A program made the position numbers and the translations under genes. A DNA stretch of 64,000 nt from Streptomyces sp. ITFR-21 (GTDB lineage Bacteria; Actinomycetota; Actinomycetes; Streptomycetales; Streptomycetaceae), in the NCBI RefSeq assembly GCF_031844685.1, contig NZ_CP134605.1:1397501-1461500 (forward strand), written 5' to 3'. Positions 8,172 through 16,393 of this stretch are shown piece by piece. A model generated the notes under the pieces. That model ran no database searches and was not told the DNA's origin. It saw only the letters and a program-made list of their open reading frames with translations. Position 1 is the first letter of the stretch, and every line of letters begins with the position of its first letter.

Positions 8172-9545
8172 TCAGACGCGGGCGAGGCGTTTGAGGAGCA
8201 GGACGGAAGCGACCGGGCGGGCGCCCGCCTTGGCGACGCCGTCGGCGACCTCGCGGTCCGCGGAGACCACCACGACCGGGCGGCCCGGCGGCTCGGCCCG
8301 CACCAGCCGGCGGATCAACTCGTCCGCGGTCTCACCGGCCTTGCTGAACAGCACCCGCACCCCGCGCGGCGGCGCGAGCAGCACCGGCATGTCCAGGTCG
8401 GCGCCGTCGAAGACACAGGTGACCTCGGCGCCGCTCTGCGCGGCAAGCGCAGCGAGACCGCCGAGCAGCCGCAGCCGCTGCCTGTCCAACGGCATCGCCG
8501 GATAACCGGTCTTGGTGACGTTGTAGCCGTCCACCACCAGGTGCGCCTGCGGCAACGCCAGCAACTGGTCCAGGAGTTGGGGATCGGTCTCGGACAGCGC
8601 GCGGGTGGCGACGTCCCGGGCGCTGAACTGCCCCGGCACCACCGCGTCCACGGTGTCGGCCGGCCGCACCCCGATGGTGTCCCGCGGCGGCAGCGCGAGT
8701 TCCCGCCGCAGGCCCGCGGCGGCGTCCAGCACGGTGTCCAGCAGCAGCCGCAGCCGTACGTCCTCCACGCTGCGGCCCTCACGGACCGCCCGGCGCCCGG
8801 CCTCCGCCACCGCCTCGGCCTCGGTGAGCCGGGTCCGCAGCCGCCGGGCCTCGCTCTCCGCCGCGGCCCGCTCCCGGTCCGCGGCGGCCCGGAAGTCGTC
8901 CAGCTCGGCCTGGAGCCGGCGCTGCGCCGCCTCGGCCCGCTTGACGTCGCTGTGCGCGGCGCGCAGCTTGCGGTGCAGCGCGTCGCTCTCCTTGCGGACC
9001 GTGTCCAGCTCGGCGCGGGCTCTGGCGGCCTCGGTCCTGGCCAGCTCGCGCAGCGCCTCGGTCTCCGCCCGCAGCCGGGCCAGCTCGCGCAGCGCCTCCT
9101 CGTCGGCGCGCTCGGCGTCGGCCCGCTGCGCCTCCTCGCCCGCGGTCGCGACCAGCTTGGCCCAGCCCGCCGGGCGCAGCAGATACGCGGCGGCGGCCAC
9201 GTCCAGCGGATCGGCGGCCGGTGGCGGCGTACCGCCGTCCAGGGCCTCGGTCAGCTCCGGCTGTGCCTCGCGCAGCCTGCCGGCGACCTTGCGGCGGAAA
9301 CCGGCGTCCGACTCCAGCGCGGCGGCCAGCGCGGTGGCCGCGTACTTCACACGTCTGGAGGGGGTGAAGCGGGCGTAGGGGCGCAGTGACACCGGGAGGT
9401 CGGCGAAGACGAAGCCGCCGAAGGCGTCGGCCGCGATGGCGACAACGCGGTGCCGTACCCCTTCGGGCAGCGGTCGGTCCAGCGCGGGCTCGCCCGCGCC
9501 GTCGCCGCTCGCCTCGGCGTCGGGAACGCCACCGCTACCGTCCAC
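8172..9545 (-). CDS. NYN-domain (YacP-like) RNA-binding/nuclease protein
   Basis: This 457-residue cytoplasmic protein has a helical N-terminal region, a long Ala/Arg/Glu coiled coil (about residues 130-255) and a C-terminal NYN domain of the PIN-like nuclease fold. Domain marks are AHLVVDGYNVTKTGYP, TCVFDGADLD and VVVVSADREVADGV, which hold the acidic metal-binding residues. Relatives of YacP are proposed rRNA or tRNA processing nucleases. The GTG start at 9545 has GGGAG six bases upstream. It stands alone, divergent from the rhomboid gene. Confidence 0.8.
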   Translation of the reverse strand: MDGSGGVPDAEASGDGAGEPALDRPLPEGVRHRVVAIAADAFGGFVFADLPVSLRPYARFTPSRRVKYAATALAAALESDAGFRRKVAGRLREAQPELTEALDGGTPPPAADPLDVAAAAYLLRPAGWAKLVATAGEEAQRADAERADEEALRELARLRAETEALRELARTEAARARAELDTVRKESDALHRKLRAAHSDVKRAEAAQRRLQAELDDFRAAADRERAAAESEARRLRTRLTEAEAVAEAGRRAVREGRSVEDVRLRLLLDTVLDAAAGLRRELALPPRDTIGVRPADTVDAVVPGQFSARDVATRALSETDPQLLDQLLALPQAHLVVDGYNVTKTGYPAMPLDRQRLRLLGGLAALAAQSGAEVTCVFDGADLDMPVLLAPPRGVRVLFSKAGETADELIRRLVRAEPPGRPVVVVSADREVADGVAKAGARPVASVLLLKRLARV

Positions 9546-9798
9546 CAGTCACTCCCGTCCGGTTCCTCGGCGCCCTCCCGGCCCCCTTCGATCCCTCCGG
9601 CCGCCGCCTGCTCCCCACCATTGTCCCCGCCGCGGGGGTCAATCCGCTCGGTACCTCGTGAATGGCTCGGTGACGGCCGCCTGGGGTGTACCGGCGCGGG
9701 CTACGGCGCGTGTTCCGGTCACCCTACGGCCTCGGCGGTCCGCAGCGCTGCGGCGAGGCACCCTTTGTCCGGTACGACCGCTACGTCATCATCGGTCC

Positions 9799-10578
9799 AT
9801 GGTGATCCCGGTGTACGACCAGAACCCGGTCCGCCGCCCGCCGGTCGTGACGTACACGCTGATCGGAGTGTGCACCGCGGTCTTCCTGCTGGGCCCGCTG
9901 TCCGGGTTCACCCCCGCGTACGGCGGCGGGCAGCGGCTGCTGTGCGGCCAGTCGCTGTACTTCGCGCGCTGGGGAGTCGTTCCCGCCGAACTGTTCCACG
10001 GCACGCTGCCGCCGGTCCGGCTGGTACTGCCGGGCGGCTGCCCGGTCCCGCCCGCCTACGGGAAGGTGCCGTTCCTCTCCGTCCTCACCGCGCTGTTCCT
10101 GCACGGCGGCTGGGTGCACCTGGTCGGCAACATGCTCTTCCTGTGGGTCTTCGGCGACAACGTGGAGAACCGCATGGGCCGGGTCCGCTTCGCCCTCTTC
10201 TATCTCGCGGCCGGCTACCTGGCCACGTACGGCTTCGCCCTCGCCCACCCCGGCGACACCCAGAGCCTGGTCGGGGCGTCGGGCGCGATCTCGGGGGCGC
10301 TGGGGGCCTACCTCTACCTGTATCCCCGGGCCCGGGTGACGAGCCTGTTCCCCTTCCTCTTCTTCGTCCCGCTGCGGTTCCCCGCCTGGATGGTGCTGGG
10401 CTTCTGGTTCGTGCTCCAGTGGCTGGCCGCCCAGACCGCCCGGGGCGGCCCCGGAGTCGCCTATCTCGCCCACGTCGTGGGCTTCGCCTTCGGCTTCCTG
10501 TTCGCCTGGGTGTGCTATCGGCCCCGGCGTAAGGTGAGCCTCGTCATCAGGCCGACCCGAGGAGACATCCAGCCGTGA
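9799..10578 (+). CDS. Rhomboid family intramembrane serine protease
   Basis: This 259-residue polytopic membrane protein carries the rhomboid signatures: GGWVHLVGNMLFLWVFG with the HxxxN loop, LVGASGAISGALGAYL with the GxSG catalytic Ser, and YLAHVVGFAFGFLFAW with the catalytic His. It should cleave transmembrane helices of substrate proteins. An upstream in-frame extension exists, but the ATG at 9799 is where homologues begin; CATCAT (9787-9792) sits 6 bases upstream and TTGTCC (9765-9770) 16 bases further, a plausible leaderless promoter. Its TGA overlaps the GTG of the next gene by 4 bases. Confidence 0.9.
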   Translation: MVIPVYDQNPVRRPPVVTYTLIGVCTAVFLLGPLSGFTPAYGGGQRLLCGQSLYFARWGVVPAELFHGTLPPVRLVLPGGCPVPPAYGKVPFLSVLTALFLHGGWVHLVGNMLFLWVFGDNVENRMGRVRFALFYLAAGYLATYGFALAHPGDTQSLVGASGAISGALGAYLYLYPRARVTSLFPFLFFVPLRFPAWMVLGFWFVLQWLAAQTARGGPGVAYLAHVVGFAFGFLFAWVCYRPRRKVSLVIRPTRGDIQP

Positions 10579-10856
10579 TCACCGCGATCGTGCTCATCAA
10601 GACGTCCGTCGACCGGATCCCGGAGATCGCGGAGTCCATCGCGGCGCTGGACAACGTCAGCGAGGTCTACTCGGTGACCGGCACCTACGACCTGGTGGCC
10701 CTGGTCCGGGTCAGCCACCACGACGACCTCGCGGACATCATCCCCGGCCGCATCTCCAAGGTGCCGGGGGTGCTGGTGACCGACACGCATGTGGCGTTCC
10801 GCACGTATTCGCAGCACGACCTGGAGGCGGCGTTCGCGATCGGCCTCGACGCGTAG
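10575..10856 (+). CDS. Stand-alone Lrp/AsnC ligand-binding (RAM) domain protein
   Basis: This 93-residue protein is a single Lrp/AsnC C-terminal domain without a helix-turn-helix. It has the alpha-beta plait pattern with VTGTYDLVALVRV, where the GxYDxxx turn normally binds amino-acid effectors and oligomerises. Such stand-alone domains occur in archaea and actinobacteria and may modulate full-length Lrp proteins or sense amino acids, but they do not bind DNA themselves. The GTG start overlaps the rhomboid stop by 4 bases, so the pair is translationally coupled. Confidence 0.85.
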   Translation: MITAIVLIKTSVDRIPEIAESIAALDNVSEVYSVTGTYDLVALVRVSHHDDLADIIPGRISKVPGVLVTDTHVAFRTYSQHDLEAAFAIGLDA

Positions 10857-11119
10857 CTCCTCCGGCCCTTGGGGGTGGCGGTCGCCGCCGACGGTGGGGG
10901 GCGCGGGGTGGCTCGGGGGACCCGGGGCCTGTCCTCAGGCGCCGGACGGGCTCAGGGGGGTGGGCGGGGGCGTGGCGGTGCCGTCCGTGGTGGGGCGCGC
11001 TGGGCGCGGTTGGGCGCTCCGCCGACGGGGCACGGGAACCCTACGAAGCTCAGGGGGACGGGGGTCCCTTCAGGGGGGCGGGGAATCCGCGCGGCCGGCC
11101 CGCACCGGCCGGGAGGTCC
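10857..11119. repeat. Gene-free G-rich DNA with a dispersed Streptomyces-type repeat
   Basis: No gene is convincing here. The strand is unusually G-rich (several runs of five or six G). The segment 11069-11110, CAGGGGGGCGGGGAATCCGC followed by GCGGCCGGCCCGCACCGGCC, matches the core of the tandem repeat at 37618-37845. This suggests a family of intergenic repeats. Confidence 0.45.
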
Positions 11120-11790
11120 GGCAGCGGGCCGCGAGGGGTGGGGAGCCGGGGTGGCTGCCGCTGGCACTGGAGCAGGCGGGCGCGTATCTGCATCAGACCG
11201 GCACCGGCCTGGGCACCTACCGCAGGCTGCTCGGCCGGGTCCTGGACACAGCACCCGACGGCATCGACCCGCAGCGCACCATCGCCCGCATCTGGGACCA
11301 CACCATCACCGCCATCGGAGCCCGTGACCCGCTGGCCGTCACCCTCCTGCACATCATCGCCTGGCTGGCCCCGGACGCCATCCCCCGCACCCTCCTCGCC
11401 CCCTCGCAGACGGCCCGATCGCACTCGGCGACGCCCTCGGCGTCCTGCACGCCTACAACATGATCTCCTTCACCCCCGACGGCCAGCACCTCACCGTCCA
11501 CCGCCTCCTCCAGACCGTCCTGCGCACCCGCACCGAAGACCGGGCCGAGGGCCGGGGCGGGCCCGGTTCCGACGGGACCGGACCCGCGGGCCGCCAGGAA
11601 GCCGAACACCTCCTCCACACCACCCTCCCCGACGGCCAGGACACCCCGCCGGCCCCACCCCGGGAACAGCTCCTCCCCCACATCACCGCCCTGCTCGAAT
11701 CCACCCCGCCCGACGGCACTCCCTCGCCGCAGGCCGCCGCCTGCTGCTTCGGCCCGCCCCCCGGCCCCGAGCGCCAACCGCGGCGCCACG
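11120..11790 (+). pseudogene. Remnant of an NB-ARC/STAND-type ATPase protein
   Basis: The conceptual translation begins WLPLALEQAGAYLHQTGTG in frame 1 and continues to PRTLLAPSQ. It then resumes one frame over as LADGPIALGDALGVLHAYN and VHRLLQTVLRTR. This is the winged-helix region of NB-ARC proteins that usually also carry TPR repeats. The P-loop half is missing upstream and the TPR half downstream. The frame break falls in a run of five C (11399-11403); six would restore the frame. It is a decayed fragment, although a sequencing slip cannot be excluded for the shift itself. The C-terminal reading drifts into low complexity after about 11760. Confidence 0.7.
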
Positions 11791-11859
11791 GGCGGACCCC
11801 CGGCGACAGGTTGCCGCACGGGCCGCGGCGCGGCCGCCCCGCGCCGATAGGGTGACCGC

Positions 11860-12912
11860 ATGAGCACTGAGAACCCCGCCGGAGGCGCCCGCTCGTGGCC
11901 CGACGTGCTGACCGCACTGCTGGCCGGCCGCGACCTGAGCGAAGACGACACCGCCTGGGCGATGGACCGCATCATGCGCGGTGAGGCCACCGACGTGCAG
12001 ATCGCCGGGTTCGCCGTCGCGCTGCGCGCCAAAGGCGAGACCGTGGAGGAGATCTCCGGCCTGGTGCGCACGATGTACGAGCACGCCAGGACCATCGAGG
12101 TGCCCGGCCCGAGCGTGGACATCGTCGGTACCGGCGGAGACCGGGCCAGGACGGTCAACATCTCCACCATGTCCGCGATAGTGGTGGCCGGGACCGGCGC
12201 GAAGGTCGTCAAGCACGGCAGCCGGGCGGCCTCCTCGGCGAGCGGTGCCTCCGACGTCCTCGGCAAGCTCGGCGTCAATCTCGAACTGACCCCGGAGCGC
12301 GTGGTGGAGGTCGCCGCCGAGGCCGGCATCACTTTCTGCTTCGCGGTGCGCTTTCACCCGGCGCTGCGCCATGTGGCCACCGCCCGCGCCGAGTTGGGGG
12401 TGGCCACCACCTTCAACTTCCTCGGCCCGCTGACCAACCCGGCCCGGGTACGGGCCCAGGCCACCGGGGTCGCCGACGCGCGGATGGCGCCGATCCTCGC
12501 CGGGGTGCTCGCCGAGCGCGGCTCCTCCGCGCTGGTGTTCCGCGGCGACGACGGCCTGGACGAGCTGACCACCACCGCCACCTCCCAGGTCTGGGTGGTC
12601 CGCGACGGCAAGGTCGGGCAGACCTCCTTCGACCCGCGCGACGTGGGCATCGAACTGGTGCCGGTGGAGGCGCTGCGCGGCGCCGACGCGGCGTACAACG
12701 CCGAGGTGGCGCGGCGGCTGCTGGCCGGCGAGACCGGTCCGGTACGGGACGCGGTGCTGCTCAACTCGGCCGCCGCCCTGGTGGCGCTGCACCCGGGCGA
12801 CGGACCGCTGGAGCAGCAGATCGCGGCCGGTATCGAGCAGGCGGCGCGGTCCGTGGACTCCGGGGCCGCCGCCGCCGTGCTGGACCGCTGGGTCGCGGCC
12901 AGCAACGCGTAG
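11860..12912 (+). CDS. trpD: Anthranilate phosphoribosyltransferase
   Basis: This 350-residue enzyme transfers phosphoribose from PRPP to anthranilate in tryptophan synthesis. It shows the PRPP-binding [17 protein letters not shown] motif, then [19 protein letters not shown], and [20 protein letters not shown]. Length fits the family. The usual KHGNR signature reads KHGSR here; the Asn lies at the anthranilate site in known structures, so the change may matter. The gene stands alone rather than in a trp operon. TAGGGT (11848-11853) ends 6 bases before the ATG, so the transcript is probably leaderless. A strong hairpin at 12933-12959 follows. Confidence 0.92.
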   Translation: MSTENPAGGARSWPDVLTALLAGRDLSEDDTAWAMDRIMRGEATDVQIAGFAVALRAKGETVEEISGLVRTMYEHARTIEVPGPSVDIVGTGGDRARTVNISTMSAIVVAGTGAKVVKHGSRAASSASGASDVLGKLGVNLELTPERVVEVAAEAGITFCFAVRFHPALRHVATARAELGVATTFNFLGPLTNPARVRAQATGVADARMAPILAGVLAERGSSALVFRGDDGLDELTTTATSQVWVVRDGKVGQTSFDPRDVGIELVPVEALRGADAAYNAEVARRLLAGETGPVRDAVLLNSAAALVALHPGDGPLEQQIAAGIEQAARSVDSGAAAAVLDRWVAASNA

Positions 12913-12932
12913 CTTTTCGTCTCATCAAAGGG

Positions 12933-12959
12933 GACGCCGTCCGCGTCGTGGACGGCGTC
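12933..12959 (+). terminator. Terminator hairpin after trpD
   Basis: A perfect 10-base stem GACGCCGTCC / GGACGGCGTC encloses a 7-base loop. It separates trpD from the SAM-IV-controlled gene, and its end abuts the next predicted -35 element. Confidence 0.75.
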
Positions 12960-12987
12960 TTGCGCGTCCGCCGGCTTCTGGCACAAT
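12960..12987 (+). promoter_or_regulatory. Predicted promoter of the SAM-IV riboswitch transcript
   Basis: TTGCGC (12960-12965) and CACAAT (12982-12987) are 16 bases apart. Transcription would begin near 12994, immediately before the first conserved base of the riboswitch, which supports both calls. Confidence 0.55.
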
Positions 12988-12995
12988 GTCCTCCA

Positions 12996-13108
12996 GGTCA
13001 CGAGTGACAGCGTCAAGGCCCCGGCTCGCTGTCCGGCAACCCTCCGTCCGTGGTGGGGTGCCCCGGGTGAGGACCAGGCTGTGAGCAAGCAAGGCTCGCA
13101 GCAAGCCG
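12996..13108 (+). promoter_or_regulatory. SAM-IV riboswitch
   Basis: The leader matches the actinobacterial SAM-IV aptamer as I recall it. GGTCACGAGTG opens P1 and GAGGACC closes it; between lie CAGCGTCAAGGCCCCGG, CCGGCAACCCTCC, and TGGTGGGGTGCCCCGGGTGA. After P1 a GC-rich hairpin and GCAAGCC stretch can form the outer pseudoknot. SAM binding normally lowers expression of sulfur-metabolism genes. It lies 19 bases before the start codon of the class V PLP enzyme, whose ribosome site GGGGAG (13114-13119) is just outside, so control of translation initiation is likely. Confidence 0.88.
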
Positions 13109-13126
13109 GACTTGGGGAGCTCTGTC

Positions 13127-14500
13127 ATGACGGTATACAGCCCTGCGACCGCTACCGACTGTGAGACCACGTCACCGCTGCCGGTCCTCGGACGCGACGT
13201 CCGGGTGCCGCTGGTGACGGGCGGCGAGGTCACGTACGCGGCCCTGGACTACGCGGCCAGCGCGCCGGCCCTCCAGCGGGTGTGGGACGACGTGGCCGCG
13301 TACGCGCCCTACTACGGCAGCGTGCACCGCGGCGCCGGGTACCTCTCGCAGCTGTCCACCGACCTGTTCGAGCAGAGCCGCGCGACGGTCGCGCGGTTCC
13401 TCGGCTGTCGCCCGGACGACGAGGTGGTCTTCACCCGGTCCACCACCGACTCGCTCAACCTGCTCGCGGCCGTACTGCCGGCCGGAACCCAGGTCTACGT
13501 CTTCGACACCGAGCACCACGCCTCCCTGCTGCCCTGGCAGCGCGGCGAGGACGCGCACGTCACCTGGCTGTCCGCCCCCCGCACCCCCGAACAGGCCGTC
13601 GCCGCCCTCGACGTGGCACTGCACGGCGCCCCCAAGGGCCCCAAGCTGGTCTGCGTCACCGGCGCGTCCAACGTGACCGGGGAGCTGTGGCCGGTACGGA
13701 AGCTGGCCGCCGCCGCGCACCGGCACGGCGCCCGGATCGTCCTGGACGCGGCGCAGCTGGTCCCGCACCAGGCGGTGGACATCACCGCGCTCGACGTGGA
13801 CTGGGTGGCCTTCTCCGGGCACAAGCTGTACGCGCCCTTCGGCTCCGGCGTGCTCGCCGGCCGGCCCGACTGGCTGCGCGACGCCGAGCCGTACCTGGCC
13901 GGCGGCGGCGCCACCCGCAAGGTCGCCCGCCGGGTCGACGGACAGCTCGACGTCGAGTGGCACACCGCGGTGGCCGCCCGCCACGAAGCGGGATCGCCCA
14001 ACGTGATCGGCGCCTACGCCATCGCGTCGGCGTGCCGCGCCCTCACCGAGGCCGGCTACGACCGGCTGGTCACCCGCGAGCGGCAGCTGCTGGCCCGGCT
14101 GCGCGAGGGGCTGGCCACGGTGCCCGAGGTGCGGGTGCTGTCCCTCTTCGGTGAGGACTCCGCCCGGGTCGGCGTGCTCTCCTTCGTCGTCCAGGGCTGG
14201 AACAGCTCGCACTTCGCCGCGGCCCTGTCCGCGGAGCACGGCATCGGGGTCCGCGACGGCCTCTTCTGCGCCCACCCGCTGGTCCGTACGCTCCTGGACA
14301 GCGAGCCCGACGAGCCCGGCGAATGCGGCGCGCCCGACGCCGCCCCCGGCGAACGCTCCCTCAACGCCATCCGCGTCAGCTTCGGCGCCGGCACCCCCGA
14401 CGAACACATCGACCGCTTCCTCGACGCGGTCACCACCCTCGTCAAGGACGGCGCCCGCTGGTCCTACCGCACCGAGAACGGCCGTTGCGTCCCGGCGTAG
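13127..14500 (+). CDS. SufS-like class V PLP enzyme under SAM-IV control
   Basis: This 457-residue fold-type I PLP enzyme belongs to aminotransferase class V. Residues near the start read YAALDYAASAPALQ; the cofactor Lys is K233 in WVAFSGHKLYAPFGSG, and the PLP-binding Asp and Gln lie in IVLDAAQLVPHQ. Near the C-terminus GIGVRDGLFCAHPLV aligns with the SufS-type loop around the catalytic Cys (Cys381 here), so cysteine desulfurase or selenocysteine-lyase-like chemistry is possible. The SAM-IV riboswitch upstream argues for a role in sulfur-amino-acid economy. ATG at 13127 is preceded 7 bases upstream by GGGGAG. No suf genes adjoin it. The exact substrate is not known. Confidence 0.8.
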   Translation: MTVYSPATATDCETTSPLPVLGRDVRVPLVTGGEVTYAALDYAASAPALQRVWDDVAAYAPYYGSVHRGAGYLSQLSTDLFEQSRATVARFLGCRPDDEVVFTRSTTDSLNLLAAVLPAGTQVYVFDTEHHASLLPWQRGEDAHVTWLSAPRTPEQAVAALDVALHGAPKGPKLVCVTGASNVTGELWPVRKLAAAAHRHGARIVLDAAQLVPHQAVDITALDVDWVAFSGHKLYAPFGSGVLAGRPDWLRDAEPYLAGGGATRKVARRVDGQLDVEWHTAVAARHEAGSPNVIGAYAIASACRALTEAGYDRLVTRERQLLARLREGLATVPEVRVLSLFGEDSARVGVLSFVVQGWNSSHFAAALSAEHGIGVRDGLFCAHPLVRTLLDSEPDEPGECGAPDAAPGERSLNAIRVSFGAGTPDEHIDRFLDAVTTLVKDGARWSYRTENGRCVPA

Positions 14501-14666
14501 CCCTGCGCCCCGCGTCCCCGCCCGTCACCAAGACCGGCCCCGCCATACGCCGCCCCGGCCCCCGCTTCGGGAGCCGGGGCGTTCCGGCGGGGTGCGGCGA
14601 CGGGCGGCCACCCGCGCGGCCCGGCCGGCGGGCGACGGGTGACGGCCGTGGAAAACGGCAGCCGTA

Positions 14667-14728
14667 AACGGCCCCGGGCCGTCCCCCGCGCCCCCGGGAA
14701 GGGGTGCGGGGGACGGCCCGGGGCCGTT
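14667..14728. terminator. Large bidirectional terminator hairpin
   Basis: A stem of about 27 base pairs runs from AACGGCCCCGGGCCGTCCCC to its complement GGGGACGGCCCGGGGCCGTT, with one G-T irregularity and a 6-7 base loop. It sits between the convergent PLP-enzyme gene and qcrB and can serve both strands. Confidence 0.8.
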
Positions 14729-14749
14729 CGGCGACCGTACGGCGCGCGG

Positions 14750-16393
14750 CTAGTGGTGACCGTGTCCGCTGGTGATCTCCTCGTACTCCTCGGCCGTCGG
14801 CTTCGGGATCTGGCTGTGCTCGCCGTAGAAGTTGCGGGAGAGCCGGGCCTGGACCTTGGCGATCGGGCCGACCTTGCGTTCGACGCCGTTCTCGTCGACC
14901 TCGGGGCCGGGGTCGATCGGCCTGGGCTGGACGTGGGCGGTGAGGACGTGCAGCTGCTGCTGCGACAGCGGCTCGTGCACCTCGATGAACTCACCGTGCG
15001 GCAGCCGCTTGATGATGCCGGTCTCCCGGCCGTGCAGCACCTTGTCGCGGTCGCGGCGCTGGAGTCCGAGGCAGATCCGCTTGGTGACCCAGTACGCCAG
15101 CACCGGCAGGACGAAGAAGCCGATCCGGACGAACCAGGTGATCACGTTGATCGACAGGTGGAAGTGCGTGGCGAACAGGTCGTTGCCGCCGCCGATCAGC
15201 AGCGTGAAGTACAGCGTCAGCCAGGCCACGCCGAAGCCGGTGCGCACCGGGCGGTTGCGCGGCCGGTCCAGCAGGTGGTGCTCCCGCTTGTCGCCGGTCA
15301 CCCAGGACTCGATGAACGGATAGACGGCGATGGCCACCATGACCAGCGGGAAGATCATCAGCGGGATGAAGACGCCGAGCACCAGGGTGTGGCCCCAGCC
15401 CCTGATCTCCCAGCCGGGCATCACCCGGATCAGGCCCTCGGAGAAGCCCATATACCAGTCGGGCTGGGCGCCGGTGGACACCTGGTCCGGCCGGTAGGGG
15501 CCCATGGTCCAGATCGGGTTGATGGTGGCGACCGCGGCGACGGCCGCGATGACGCCGAAGACCAGGAAGAAGAAGCCGCCCGCCTTGGCCATGTAGATCG
15601 GCATCAGCGGGGCGCCGACGACGTTCTTCTCGGTCTTGCCCGCGCCCGGGAACTGGGTGTGCTTGTGGAAGAAGACCAGGATCAGGTGGGCGACCAGCAG
15701 GCCGGCCATGAGTCCCGGCAGCAGCAGGATGTGCACGGAGTAGAACCGCGACACGAAGTCGTGGCCGGGGAACTCGCCGCCGAACAGGAACATCGACAGA
15801 TACGTGCCGACGATCGGCGTGGACAGCACCGCGCCTTCCATGAACCGCACGCCGGTGCCGGACAGCAGGTCGTCGGGGAGCGAGTAGCCGGTGAAGCCGG
15901 TGAACATGCCCAGGAACAGCAGCGTCCAGCCGAACAGCCAGTTGACCTCGCGCGGCCGGCGGAACGCGCCGGTGAAGAACACCCGCATCATGTGCACGAT
16001 CATCGCGGCGATGAAGATCAGCGCGGCCCAGTGGTGGATCTGCCGGATCAGCAGACCGCCGCGGACCTCGAAGCTGATGTGCATGGTGGAGGCGTACGCC
16101 TCGGACATCCGCACGCCCTGGAGCGGCGCGTACGGGCCGTGGTAGACGACCTCGTTCATGCTGGGGTGGAAGAACAGCGTCAGATAGACACCCGTGAGGA
16201 TGAGGATCGTGAAGCTGTAGAGGCAGACCTCGCCCAGCATGAAGGACCAGTGGTCTGGGAAGACCTTGCGCAGGTTGGACTTGGCCAGCTTGTACAGGCC
16301 GAGCCGTCCGTCGGTCCACTCCGCGACGCGCTCGCCGGGGTTGGTCGGCCGGCGCCGGGCCGGGGATTCGGTCGTGGTGCCTGTGGTACTCAT
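14750..16393 (-). CDS. qcrB: Cytochrome bc1 complex cytochrome b subunit
   Basis: This 547-residue integral membrane subunit oxidises menaquinol in the bc1-aa3 supercomplex. The b-heme His pairs are visible in MHISFEVRGG, RQIHHWAALIFIAAMIVHMM and SRFYSVHILLLPG with HLILVFFHKH. The quinol-oxidation signature appears as QPDWYMGF in place of PEWY, as in other actinobacteria. The protein carries an extra C-terminal cytoplasmic tail of about 130 residues ending TSGHGHH. Its start codon shares one base with the qcrA stop. It is the last gene of ctaE-qcrC-qcrA-qcrB, ending at the large hairpin at 14667-14728. Confidence 0.97.
   Translation of the reverse strand: MSTTGTTTESPARRRPTNPGERVAEWTDGRLGLYKLAKSNLRKVFPDHWSFMLGEVCLYSFTILILTGVYLTLFFHPSMNEVVYHGPYAPLQGVRMSEAYASTMHISFEVRGGLLIRQIHHWAALIFIAAMIVHMMRVFFTGAFRRPREVNWLFGWTLLFLGMFTGFTGYSLPDDLLSGTGVRFMEGAVLSTPIVGTYLSMFLFGGEFPGHDFVSRFYSVHILLLPGLMAGLLVAHLILVFFHKHTQFPGAGKTEKNVVGAPLMPIYMAKAGGFFFLVFGVIAAVAAVATINPIWTMGPYRPDQVSTGAQPDWYMGFSEGLIRVMPGWEIRGWGHTLVLGVFIPLMIFPLVMVAIAVYPFIESWVTGDKREHHLLDRPRNRPVRTGFGVAWLTLYFTLLIGGGNDLFATHFHLSINVITWFVRIGFFVLPVLAYWVTKRICLGLQRRDRDKVLHGRETGIIKRLPHGEFIEVHEPLSQQQLHVLTAHVQPRPIDPGPEVDENGVERKVGPIAKVQARLSRNFYGEHSQIPKPTAEEYEEITSGHGHH

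Noticed and set aside
10575-10856. Full Lrp/AsnC transcription factor
   Set aside because: The protein has only the ligand domain; there is no room for a helix-turn-helix because its start overlaps the rhomboid stop.
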